DNA of 14,329 bases from an uncultured Pseudomonadota bacterium (GTDB lineage: Bacteria > Pseudomonadota > Gammaproteobacteria > Burkholderiales > Casimicrobiaceae). Positions within the stretch are counted from its first letter, which is position 1. Each line of letters begins with the position of its first letter. Location: positions 1-14,329 of the forward strand of contig CALFEY010000361.1 in assembly GCA_937958295.1 (NCBI GenBank), written 5' to 3'. This document shows positions 1 through 7,127 of the stretch, in pieces. The position numbers and the translations under genes were made by a program. Under the pieces are notes generated by a model. That model did not search any database, was not told the DNA's origin, and saw only the letters and a program-made list of their open reading frames with translations.

Positions 1-1
1 G

Positions 2-292
2 CTCGCTTCGCTGGACGCAATCATCGTTCGCTACAGGCGCATGTCGCTTGTGTTTCCCGATCACCTTAGACGCTCCTACGACGGCCACTGCAGGATCGTC
101 GAGCAGTTCGAGCAGGGAAATCCCGAGGCGGTCGAGGAGAAGATCCGCGATCACATCTTTCGTGCCGGTGCCCGCATCGTTCGCGCCATGTTGAGAATTG
201 ACGGCAGTGACGCCAGGATCGGGTCCACGGTGGCGACGCTGCTCGCACTGGACACCGACCGCCAGACCCCATCGCAAGGGAATCGCAAGTGA
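2..292 (+). CDS. GntR-family (FCD domain) transcriptional regulator, C-terminal fragment
   Basis: The reading frame is already open at the left edge, so the N-terminal winged-helix DNA-binding domain lies outside the window. The visible 96 residues are mostly helical. They fit the end of an FCD ligand-binding domain: a YDGH segment followed by EQGNPEAVEEKIRDHI matches the last two helices, whose histidines bind metal or a carboxylate ligand in this family. Members usually act as repressors that release DNA when they bind an organic acid. The TGA stop overlaps the GTG start of the Bug receptor gene, so the regulator is probably co-transcribed with the cluster it controls. FCD tails are weakly conserved, so the family call is likely but not certain. 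Confidence 0.68.
   Translation, partial: LASLDAIIVRYRRMSLVFPDHLRRSYDGHCRIVEQFEQGNPEAVEEKIRDHIFRAGARIVRAMLRIDGSDARIGSTVATLLALDTDRQTPSQGNRK
276..281 (+). promoter_or_regulatory. Ribosome binding site deciding the GTG start at 289
   Basis: AAGGGA lies seven bases before the GTG at 289. The alternative in-frame ATG at 319 has no purine-rich sequence ahead of it, so the GTG that overlaps the regulator's stop codon is preferred. Confidence 0.5.
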
Positions 293-1335
293 AGAGCTTC
301 CGCACAGCTTCTACCCCGATGCAGAACGTGGAATGCGTGGCAATCCGTCGCACCGACAGGTCCAGGCGCGGCATCTGCGCTCTGCTCACCGCTGCGTCGA
401 TTGGCGCCGCACTGGTCGCCACGCCCGTCCTCGCGCAGGACTACCCGGCGCGCCCGATTCGGCTCGTGGTCCCGTTCCCGCCGGGTGGTGCCAACGATAT
501 CGTGGCCCGTGTGATTGCACCGAAGCTGTCGGACTCGCTGGGTCAACCGGTCGTGATCGACAACCGCGGCGGTGCCGCCGGAACGATCGGCGCAGACTAT
601 GTCGCGAAAGCCGCGCCCGACGGCTACACATTGCTGATGACGCCGGCGCCGTTCGTCATTACCCAGAGCCTCTACAAGAAGCTGCCGTACGACGGGCAAA
701 AGGATTTCGTCCCGGTCGCGTTGCTGACGTCGGCGCCGTTCGTGCTCGCGGTTGGGGCAAAGTCGCCCGCCAACTCAATGGCCGACCTGCTTGCGCTTGC
801 ACGTAGCAAGCCGGGCGCCGTCAACTTTTCCTCGCCTGGCAGCGGCAGTCCGGCGCACCTCGCCGGCGAGTTGCTCAAGACGCGCACCGGCCTCGACATG
901 CTGCACGTCCCGTACAAGGGGGGCGGCCCCGCGGTCACGGACATGATCGCAGGGCACGTCTCGTTCACGCTCGCGACGCCTGCCGAGATCATGCCCCACG
1001 TGAAGGAAGGCAAGGCGCGCGCCCTCGCCGTAACGACCGCCGACCGTACGCCGCTGGCGCAGGGCGTGCCGACGATGCGCGAAGCAGGCGTCCCCGACTA
1101 CGAGATCACCGTCTGGTACGGAATCACCGCCCCACGCGGAACGCCATCGGCCGTCGTCGCAAAGCTGGAGAAGGCGCTCGTTGAGGTGATGGCGAATCCC
1201 GAGGTACGCGAGCGGATGATCTCGATGGGCCTTGAGCCTACGCCGATGAGTGCCGCGCAATTCGGTGAGTTCCTCAAGCGCGAGCAGGTCAAGTGGGCCG
1301 AACTCGTGCGTGTCTCCGGCGCGACGGCCGACTGA
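289..1335 (+). CDS. Bug/TctC family tripartite tricarboxylate transporter substrate-binding receptor
   Basis: This is a 348-residue periplasmic binding protein of the Bug family, which captures small carboxylates or related solutes. A signal peptide is visible: an Arg-rich n-region, a hydrophobic stretch at about residues 29-45 and a cut site after VLA (residue 49). The mature part opens with the family hallmark YPARPIRLVVPFPPGG followed by ND and AR, where the two beta-alpha loops hold the ligand carboxylate. VPYKGGGPAVTDMIAG near the middle is the second typical block. The GTG start overlaps the preceding TGA as GTGA and has a good ribosome site; ATG 319 is an alternative that gives a shorter signal peptide. 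No TctA/TctB membrane genes are seen, so this is an orphan receptor. It may feed another transporter or serve as a sensor. Confidence 0.93.
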   Translation: MKSFRTASTPMQNVECVAIRRTDRSRRGICALLTAASIGAALVATPVLAQDYPARPIRLVVPFPPGGANDIVARVIAPKLSDSLGQPVVIDNRGGAAGTIGADYVAKAAPDGYTLLMTPAPFVITQSLYKKLPYDGQKDFVPVALLTSAPFVLAVGAKSPANSMADLLALARSKPGAVNFSSPGSGSPAHLAGELLKTRTGLDMLHVPYKGGGPAVTDMIAGHVSFTLATPAEIMPHVKEGKARALAVTTADRTPLAQGVPTMREAGVPDYEITVWYGITAPRGTPSAVVAKLEKALVEVMANPEVRERMISMGLEPTPMSAAQFGEFLKREQVKWAELVRVSGATAD

Positions 1336-1393
1336 GCGGCGTCGTTCGCCCCCCCGTCGCACGCGTTCCCACCCATTCAATAGCGAGTCCGTC

Positions 1394-2560
1394 ATGCTGG
1401 TCAACGATTTCTCGGGTTCCGCGGTGTTTCAATTTGCCGCGCACATCAACCTGCGCTTCGGTGCGGGCGCGTCGCGGCAGACGGCCGGCGAGATCGCCGA
1501 GCTCGGCCTGCGCAAGGCGTTCGTCGTCACCGATCCCGGCGTCCACAAGGCCGGCCTGGCTGAGGGTCTGCTGCAGGGACTCAAGGCGAGCGGAATCGCT
1601 GCGGAGACGTTCTCCGACGTGGAGTCAAATCCGCGCGACGCGACGATCCATGCCGGTGCCGAGAAGGCCAGGACGTTCGGCGCGGATGTCTACATTGGTT
1701 TCGGCGGTGGCAGCGCGATGGATGCGGCCAAAGGCATGGCGCTACTCGCCACCAACGGCGGCAACATCCGCGACTACGACGGCATCAACAAGGTCGGCAA
1801 GGATCTTCCGTTCCTGGTCGCCATCCCGACGACCGCCGGTACGGGAAGCGAAGTCACCGCCAACGCTGCGCTGACGAACTCCGACACACACTACAAGATG
1901 TCAGTCCGGTCGCCGCGCCTGCTGCCGAAGCTGGCGGTCGTCGATCCCCAACTCTTGTCGTCCTTGCCCAAGATGGTCGCGGCGACGGCGGGGCTCGACG
2001 CGCTGTCGCACGCGATCGAGGGCTACCTCTCAGTGCGGGCCAGCGCGCTGTCGGACGTGTTCGCGCTGGAAGCGATCCGCCTGATCGGAGGGAGCCTGCG
2101 TCCGTTCGTCGCCAACACTGCGAACGCCGAAGCGGCGGCCGGGATGGCGCTCGGATCCACGCTGGCCGGATTCGTCATCTCGAACACCGGAACGGGCAAC
2201 GATCACGCGATCGCTCGGGCGCTTGGCGGGCTCTTCGACACGCCGCACGGGCTCGCGACCGGCCTGCTCCTGCCGCACGTAATGCGCTTCAACGCGCCGG
2301 CCCGGCCGGCACGTTACCGCCGGATCGCCGAAGCGCTTGGCATGTCCACCAGCGGCGGCGACGCCGAGGTTGGCGACCGCGTGTGCGACGAGGTGGCGGG
2401 ACTGGTGCGCAACGTCGGCGTGCCGGACCGGCTGGGCGCGATCGACATCGACCGCGCGCGTGTGCCGGACCTCGTCGCGATCGCGCTGAAGAACGTTGGC
2501 CCCAATCCTCGCCGGACGTCCAGCGAAGACATGCGTGCGCTGATCGAATCGGCGTTCTGA
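1394..2560 (+). CDS. Iron-containing (group III) alcohol dehydrogenase
   Basis: This 388-residue protein has the usual length for Fe-ADHs, which interconvert alcohols and aldehydes with NAD(P)H in the cytoplasm. Residues 1-190 form the nucleotide domain with GFGGGSAMDAAKG (102-114) and PTTAGTGSEVTANAA (145-159). The helical domain holds the metal ligands D202 and H206 (GLDALSHAIEGY), H271 and H285 (FDTPHG), followed by LLLPHVMRFN. The spacing of these four matches FucO-type enzymes. The usual second histidine in the AHxxG motif is arginine here (R275), which is uncommon. ATG 1394 was chosen because homology begins there; the open frame upstream overlaps the Bug gene. Maleylacetate reductases belong to the same fold, but the sequence between ligands looks more like an alcohol dehydrogenase. 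Its partner in the pathway is probably the aldehyde dehydrogenase downstream. Confidence 0.92.
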   Translation: MLVNDFSGSAVFQFAAHINLRFGAGASRQTAGEIAELGLRKAFVVTDPGVHKAGLAEGLLQGLKASGIAAETFSDVESNPRDATIHAGAEKARTFGADVYIGFGGGSAMDAAKGMALLATNGGNIRDYDGINKVGKDLPFLVAIPTTAGTGSEVTANAALTNSDTHYKMSVRSPRLLPKLAVVDPQLLSSLPKMVAATAGLDALSHAIEGYLSVRASALSDVFALEAIRLIGGSLRPFVANTANAEAAAGMALGSTLAGFVISNTGTGNDHAIARALGGLFDTPHGLATGLLLPHVMRFNAPARPARYRRIAEALGMSTSGGDAEVGDRVCDEVAGLVRNVGVPDRLGAIDIDRARVPDLVAIALKNVGPNPRRTSSEDMRALIESAF

Positions 2561-2634
2561 ACGACCCTTCGCGATAGCGCCCGCGCGGCGAGCTCCGCCC
2601 TCCGACTGTCACCACGACGACCACGCCCCAATCG

Positions 2635-3366
2635 ATGAAACGGACGGTGCACCCGCTCGATCTCGGCACGCTCAATGTCGACAAGAGTGGGCTCACGCTG
2701 CGCCGCGGCGTTGGCACGCGGGTCGATGCGCCGTGCCTGGGCTATCTGATCAGGGGCGGCGCCGAGCCGATCCTCGTCGATTCCGGCCCCTGCGCCGATC
2801 CCGATTGGGGGACCCGTTACCACAACCCATTCCGGCGCTCGTCCGAGCAGTCGCTCGCGCATGCCTTGGAACGGATCGGCGTCGTGCCCGAGGCGATCAA
2901 GACTGTCATCGTCTCGCACCTGCACTGGGATCACTGCTATGGGAACGCTTTGCTTCCCAATGCCCGTTTCATCGTGCAGCGACGCGAGCTCGCCTACGCG
3001 ATTGCGCCGCTTCCCTGCGATGCGCCGATCTACGAGACCCAGCTGCACCCAGTGCATTTCCTGCGCACACTCGAGCGCTTCGAGCTCGTCGACGGGGATG
3101 TCGACGTCGCGCCAGGCGTGCGCTGCATCCACCTGCCCGGCCATACGCCGGGCCTTCAGGGCGTGCTGGTCGACACGATTCATGGCCGCGTGATGATCGC
3201 GAGCGACCACTGTCCGCTATACGAGAACTTCGAGCAGCTCGTGCCCACCGGGATCATTCATGACCTCGAGGCGTGGTATGCGTCGACGGCTCGCATCCGC
3301 ACGCTCGCTGACCGGATCCTGCCCGGCCACGACTTGCGCGTGCTCGCCGAGGAGCGCGACGCATGA
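2635..3366 (+). CDS. MBL-fold metallo-hydrolase, N-acyl homoserine lactonase-like
   Basis: This is a 243-residue cytoplasmic metallo-beta-lactamase-fold protein. The two-metal site is complete: H95-x-H97-x-D99-H100 (SHLHWDHCYGN), H170 in HLPGHTPG, D191 in ASDHC and H232 in LPGHD. Spacing and length resemble AiiA/AttM lactonases, including a tyrosine (Y196) shortly after the bridging aspartate. These enzymes open lactone rings. Placed between dehydrogenases and an acid dehydratase, it more likely opens a sugar-acid lactone made in the pathway than quenches quorum signals; that is inference. The gap to the Fe-ADH gene is 74 bases, and no clear Shine-Dalgarno precedes the ATG. The stop overlaps the next start as ATGA. 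Confidence 0.87.
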   Translation: MKRTVHPLDLGTLNVDKSGLTLRRGVGTRVDAPCLGYLIRGGAEPILVDSGPCADPDWGTRYHNPFRRSSEQSLAHALERIGVVPEAIKTVIVSHLHWDHCYGNALLPNARFIVQRRELAYAIAPLPCDAPIYETQLHPVHFLRTLERFELVDGDVDVAPGVRCIHLPGHTPGLQGVLVDTIHGRVMIASDHCPLYENFEQLVPTGIIHDLEAWYASTARIRTLADRILPGHDLRVLAEERDA

Positions 3367-4298
3367 GCGGCCGGATCGCCGTCACGGGTGCTGCCGGCTT
3401 CATTGGCGGGGCGGTGGTACGCGCACTCGCGGGCGCCGGACGTGAAGTCACAGCCTGCGACCTCGGGCCTGCGCCTGCGTGGCTCCCATCCTCCGTCCGA
3501 TGGATCCAGGGAAACGTGACCGATGCCGCCGTGCTCGACGCGATGCTCACCGGCGCCGACGCGGCGATCCATCTCGCGTTTCGCATGGACCTCGCCGCCG
3601 CGGATCCGGTCGCCAGCGTGCAGACCAATCTGCTCGGCACCACGCTAGTCTTCGACGCGGCGCTGCGCCATCGCCTGCGGCGGGTCGTGTGGGGAAGCTC
3701 TGTGATGGTGTACGGGCCGATCAAACGTTACGCGCGGATGCCCGTCGACGAGTCGGCGGAGCCGATGCCCCGTACGCCCTACGGCGCCAGCAAGCTGCTG
3801 CTGGAATGGCTTGCGCGGTCGTACCGAGCGAAAGGGCTCGAAACGGTCGGGCTGCGCTTCACAACGGTGTTCGGCCCGGGGCGTGACCGGCTCGGCGCCG
3901 CCGGTTTCTGCGTGACCCTCTTCGATCGTCCCGTGCGAGGCCTCCCGGTGAGCATCGAGGAGGGCGATCGGCGCGCCAACCTGCTTTACCTCACCGATGC
4001 GGTGGACGCCTGCACGAACGCCGCGCTATCCCCGAGGCCGCTCGCCGACGTCTACAACGTCGGCGGCTTCGAAAGCACGGTGATGGAGCTCGCGCAAAGT
4101 GTCGTTCGTCGGCTGCCACGCGCCGACATCGCCGTCGGACCGGGGGGTGAAAGCCCCTGGCCAACCGCCATCGATTGCCATGCCGCCGACAGGGATTTCG
4201 GTTACCGGTCGCGCTACACCCGCGACCTCGCCGTCGAGGATTACCTCGCGACCCTCGGTTGCTCCCTCGTACCCGCAACGCTCACAGGAACCCGATGA
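3363..4298 (+). CDS. NAD-dependent epimerase/dehydratase (extended SDR)
   Basis: This is a 311-residue Rossmann enzyme. VTGAAGFIGGAVV at residues 7-19 gives the extended-SDR dinucleotide motif G9-x2-G12-x2-G15. The catalytic pair is Y140 and K144 (PYGASK), with S112/S113 in WGSSVMVYG. The LRFTTVFGPG block (164-173) and NLLYLTDAVDA (206-216) are typical of the epimerase group. Such proteins act as epimerases, dehydratases or simple dehydrogenases. Among them, uronate and D-erythronate dehydrogenases oxidise sugar acids, which would fit this cluster. Specificity cannot be read here. The gene overlaps the lactonase-like gene upstream and the enolase-superfamily gene downstream, each by 4 bases as ATGA, so translation of the three is probably coupled. 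Confidence 0.9.
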   Translation: MSGRIAVTGAAGFIGGAVVRALAGAGREVTACDLGPAPAWLPSSVRWIQGNVTDAAVLDAMLTGADAAIHLAFRMDLAAADPVASVQTNLLGTTLVFDAALRHRLRRVVWGSSVMVYGPIKRYARMPVDESAEPMPRTPYGASKLLLEWLARSYRAKGLETVGLRFTTVFGPGRDRLGAAGFCVTLFDRPVRGLPVSIEEGDRRANLLYLTDAVDACTNAALSPRPLADVYNVGGFESTVMELAQSVVRRLPRADIAVGPGGESPWPTAIDCHAADRDFGYRSRYTRDLAVEDYLATLGCSLVPATLTGTR

Positions 4299-5518
4299 AC
4301 GACATTGCTGCCTCCGCGCTCGTGAACCAGCGCCACACCGGCCAGATCCGCATAACGAAGGTCGAGGCCATCAGTCTCTTCGTCCCAATCAAGGAGAAGA
4401 TCGAGGCGCCGATCAGCATCCCTCACGCGGCTGAGCTGACCGACATCATCTTCAAGGGTTACCGGACGACGCTCGTCCGCATCGAGACCGACTGTGGGCT
4501 TACTGGCGTCGGCGAGTGCATCGTCCGCCTCACGCCGACAGCGACGCGCGACATCATCCGCGACCTGGCCCCGCTCCTGATCGGGAAGGATCCACTCGAC
4601 CGCGAAGCGCTGTGGGAGCTCCTGTTCGGCGCGATGATGAACCGGGGCCACAACCGGGGCTTCTTCGTCGAGGCCGTGAGCGGCATCGACATCGCGCTGT
4701 GGGACCTGGCCGGGAAGGCGCTCGGCTTGCCGCTGTACCGGCTGATCGGTGGTCGTCATCAGCCCAAGCTCCGCGCGTACGCGTCCTCACTCCGGTTCCG
4801 TGCGTTCGACATCGTCACCGCGCAGGCGAAGGAATGGAAGAGTCGCGGATTCAGTGCGATGAAGATCAAGATCGGCCGCGACCCCTCGAACTTCCAGCCG
4901 GATCTCGCGCTGGTCCGGGCGATCCGTGAGGCAGTGGGTGACGACGTCACGCTTATGGTCGACGCCAATTGCGCATACTCGGAGGACGTGGCCACCGCAC
5001 TCGAGGTCGGCCGCAAGCTGCAGGACCTCGGCGTCTTCTGGTTCGAGGAGCCCATCAGCCCCGAGAATGTCGACGGCTACCAACATCTGGCCGACAGGCT
5101 CGACATCCGGATCGCGGGGGGGGAGGCGGATTTCCTGCGCTTCGGCGCGGCAGAGTTCCTGAAGCGTCGCGCGATCGACGTGATCCAGCCGAACCTCGCG
5201 CGCGTGGGCGGCATCACCGAGGCGCGGCGCATCGCGGCGCTTTCCCACGCGTTCCACGTGCCCTATGCCCCGCACACCGGGAGCTGCTCTGCTGTGCTTC
5301 TCGCCGCGACGTTGCGCTTCGCTGCCGCGCTGCCGAACTTCCTGATCTATGAATACATGCAGAGCGATTGGTCGAAGAATGAGCCCAATCCGCTGCGTCA
5401 CAAGCTGCTCCGCCAGCCCGCCGAGGTATACGAGGACGGCTACATGCTGGTCGACGAACGCCCGGGCATCGGCGTCGAGCTCGACGAGGACATCGTCGAC
5501 AAGTACCGAATGGCGTGA
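4295..5518 (+). CDS. Mandelate racemase/muconate lactonizing enzyme family protein (enolase superfamily), probable acid-sugar dehydratase
   Basis: The 407-residue length fits acid-sugar dehydratases and racemases, which abstract the proton next to a carboxylate using a Mg2+-bound enolate. Residues 20-150 form the capping domain. The barrel carries K190-x-K192 (AMKIKIG), D223 with N225 (MVDANCAY), E251 (WFEEP), E277 (IAGGEAD) and H327 (VPYAPHTGS). The aspartate that normally pairs with this histidine, in the PD-xxx-xGG segment, appears to be asparagine (N300, QPNLARVGGITE). The ATG at 4295 overlaps the preceding stop and has AGGA about six bases upstream. This supports it over the ATG at 4175, which lies inside the neighbouring gene. 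The substrate is unknown; neighbours favour a sugar acid opened by the lactonase-like enzyme. Family is certain, reaction is not. Confidence 0.91.
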   Translation: MNDIAASALVNQRHTGQIRITKVEAISLFVPIKEKIEAPISIPHAAELTDIIFKGYRTTLVRIETDCGLTGVGECIVRLTPTATRDIIRDLAPLLIGKDPLDREALWELLFGAMMNRGHNRGFFVEAVSGIDIALWDLAGKALGLPLYRLIGGRHQPKLRAYASSLRFRAFDIVTAQAKEWKSRGFSAMKIKIGRDPSNFQPDLALVRAIREAVGDDVTLMVDANCAYSEDVATALEVGRKLQDLGVFWFEEPISPENVDGYQHLADRLDIRIAGGEADFLRFGAAEFLKRRAIDVIQPNLARVGGITEARRIAALSHAFHVPYAPHTGSCSAVLLAATLRFAAALPNFLIYEYMQSDWSKNEPNPLRHKLLRQPAEVYEDGYMLVDERPGIGVELDEDIVDKYRMA

Positions 5519-5562
5519 CGCGTCTCCGACTTTTCCCCCATTTTCCGACCGAGAGCCCCCGG

Positions 5563-7002
5563 ATGTCGAATCTCCAGACTGCCGCAATGCGGGAAGTACC
5601 GATGTACATCGACGGTAAGCACTGCTCCGGCGAAGGCCGGATCGATGTCGTTGAGCCTGTCGAAGGCAAGGTGGCCGCGACGTTGCACACGCCGTCCGTC
5701 GCGCAGATCGATGCCGCCGTCGCCGCCGCCTCTGAGGCATTCCGCACCTGGGGCGTGACGCCCGCGCATGCGCGGAGCGCGATCCTCGCGAAGCTCGCGC
5801 CGGCCGTGGCGGGAGCGAAGTCGGTGATCGTCGACGCGATGGTCGCGATCACGGGCAAGACGCGCCGCGACGCGTCGGGCGAAGTGGACCGCTCGGTCGA
5901 AACGCTTGCGATCTCTGCCGAAGAGGCGCTCCGGATCGAAGGCTTCGAGATTCCGATGGACTCGTCGCCACGGGGCGAAGGTCGCGTCGCGATGGCGCGC
6001 CGATACCCGATCGGCGTAGTTGCGGCGATCACGCCGTTCAACTCGCCGCTCAACACTGTTTGCCACAAGGTTGGCCCTGCGCTGGCCGCCGGGAACACTG
6101 TCGTGCATAAGCCCGACGTGCGCGCGGCCAAGGTTGCTGTAATGTTCGCGGAGATCGCGACCGGATGCGGGCTGCCGGCCGGTGTGCTCAACGTCATCCA
6201 CGGCGATGCCGAGGTGGGCGAGCGGCTGGTCACGCATCCCGACGTCGAGGTGATCGGTTTCACCGGCAGCGAGACCGTGGGCGAGCGGATTCTGTCGATC
6301 GCGGGACTGCGCCGCGTGCTGCTCGAGCTTGGCGGCAATGCGCCGGCGATCGTGCATCGCGACGCCGACGTTGGCCGCGCAGTCAAGGACCTGGTCGGTG
6401 CGTCGTTCGGTATGAGCGGCCAGAGCTGCATCTCGACGCAGCGGATCCTGGTTCACCGCGATCTCTACGAGCGGATGGTCGAGGAGATGGTCGCCGGCGC
6501 GCGCAAGCTCGTCGTCGGATCGCCCGCCGACGCCGCAACCGACATTGGTCCGATGATCAGCGAGGACGCGGCCCGACGCGTGGAATCCTGGATCCTCGAG
6601 GCGGTGGGGCAGGGCGCGAGACTTCGCTGCGGCGGGGAACGTCGGGGGGCCACCGTGACGCCCGCGGTGCTCACCGAGGTCAAGTCGGAGATGACCGTTG
6701 TCTGCCGCGAGGTCTTCGGCCCCGTCGTGAGCATGATGCCCTACGAAGACATCGACGCCGCATTCGCGCTGGCGAATTCGACGCCGTACGGCCTTCAGGC
6801 TGGGCTCTACACGAACTCGATGGACGTCGTGCTGAAGGCGATGCGCACGATGCGCTTCGGCGGCATCAACGTCAATGCGCCGTCGCGCTGGCGCCTCGAC
6901 CACATGCCATACGGCGGAGTAAAGAAGAGTGGCATCGGCCGCGAGGGTCCGAAGTACGCGATCGAAGACATGATGGAACTGCGGCAGGTCATCATGGGTT
7001 GA
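5563..7002 (+). CDS. NAD(P)-dependent aldehyde dehydrogenase
   Basis: This is a 479-residue enzyme of the ALDH superfamily, oxidising an aldehyde to a carboxylic acid. Visible catalytic residues are N160 (ITPFNSPLN), K183 (HKPD), E255 (LELGGNAP) and the nucleophile C289 (GQSCIS), followed by EVFGP (383-387). The glycine-rich FTGSETVG (233-240) belongs to the cofactor domain. The glutamate usually found after the cofactor lysine (KPSE) is replaced (KPDV), which may loosen NAD preference. ATG 5563 gives the normal N-terminus. A GTG at 5515, overlapping the previous stop as GTGA, would add 16 residues without homology. In the pathway it may act on a semialdehyde; specificity is not visible. Confidence 0.93.
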   Translation: MSNLQTAAMREVPMYIDGKHCSGEGRIDVVEPVEGKVAATLHTPSVAQIDAAVAAASEAFRTWGVTPAHARSAILAKLAPAVAGAKSVIVDAMVAITGKTRRDASGEVDRSVETLAISAEEALRIEGFEIPMDSSPRGEGRVAMARRYPIGVVAAITPFNSPLNTVCHKVGPALAAGNTVVHKPDVRAAKVAVMFAEIATGCGLPAGVLNVIHGDAEVGERLVTHPDVEVIGFTGSETVGERILSIAGLRRVLLELGGNAPAIVHRDADVGRAVKDLVGASFGMSGQSCISTQRILVHRDLYERMVEEMVAGARKLVVGSPADAATDIGPMISEDAARRVESWILEAVGQGARLRCGGERRGATVTPAVLTEVKSEMTVVCREVFGPVVSMMPYEDIDAAFALANSTPYGLQAGLYTNSMDVVLKAMRTMRFGGINVNAPSRWRLDHMPYGGVKKSGIGREGPKYAIEDMMELRQVIMG

Positions 7003-7018
7003 GCGGCATTAGACCGAT

Positions 7019-7086
7019 CCGCCGGTGTCCCGTGGGATGAGGGGCATTCGGCGGCGATAACCCAGGCGCCGCGGCCTTCAGCCGCG
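7019..7086 (+). other. Two hairpins between the ALDH gene and dctP
   Basis: CCGCCG (7019-7024) pairs with CGGCGG (7049-7054) and encloses a smaller TCCC-GT-GGGA hairpin (7028-7037). Downstream, CGCGGC and GCCGCG (7070-7075, 7081-7086) form a tight 6-bp stem with a 5-base loop. No T-run follows either one. They may slow transcription or mark mRNA ends ahead of the abundant receptor gene. Chance pairing in GC-rich DNA is possible. Confidence 0.3.
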
Positions 7087-7115
7087 CCCGCCCGGTCCAC
7101 GACAAAGACACCCAC

Positions 7116-7122
7116 TGGAGGA
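7116..7122 (+). promoter_or_regulatory. Strong ribosome binding site of dctP
   Basis: TGGAGGA lies five bases before the ATG at 7128. It is the strongest Shine-Dalgarno in the cluster and fits high expression of a periplasmic receptor. Confidence 0.75.
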
Positions 7123-7127
7123 ATGCA

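Noticed and set aside
1250..1393. N-terminal extension of the Fe-ADH by 48 codons
   Set aside because: The extension lies mostly over the Bug gene, is Ser/Arg-rich without homology, and family similarity starts at ATG 1394.
2314..3210. 298-codon minus-strand frame opposite the lactonase-like gene
   Set aside because: It is the complement of two genes with full catalytic motifs. Its own translation shows no family features.
2635..3366. Quorum-quenching AHL lactonase as the specific function
   Set aside because: Metal-site motifs show only the MBL lactonase-like fold. The catabolic setting suggests another lactone, so no aiiA/attM symbol was given.
4175..4294. ATG 4175 as start of the enolase-superfamily gene
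   Set aside because: It adds 40 Arg/Pro-rich residues that overlap the SDR gene. ATG 4295 has a ribosome site and a 4-base overlap typical of this operon.
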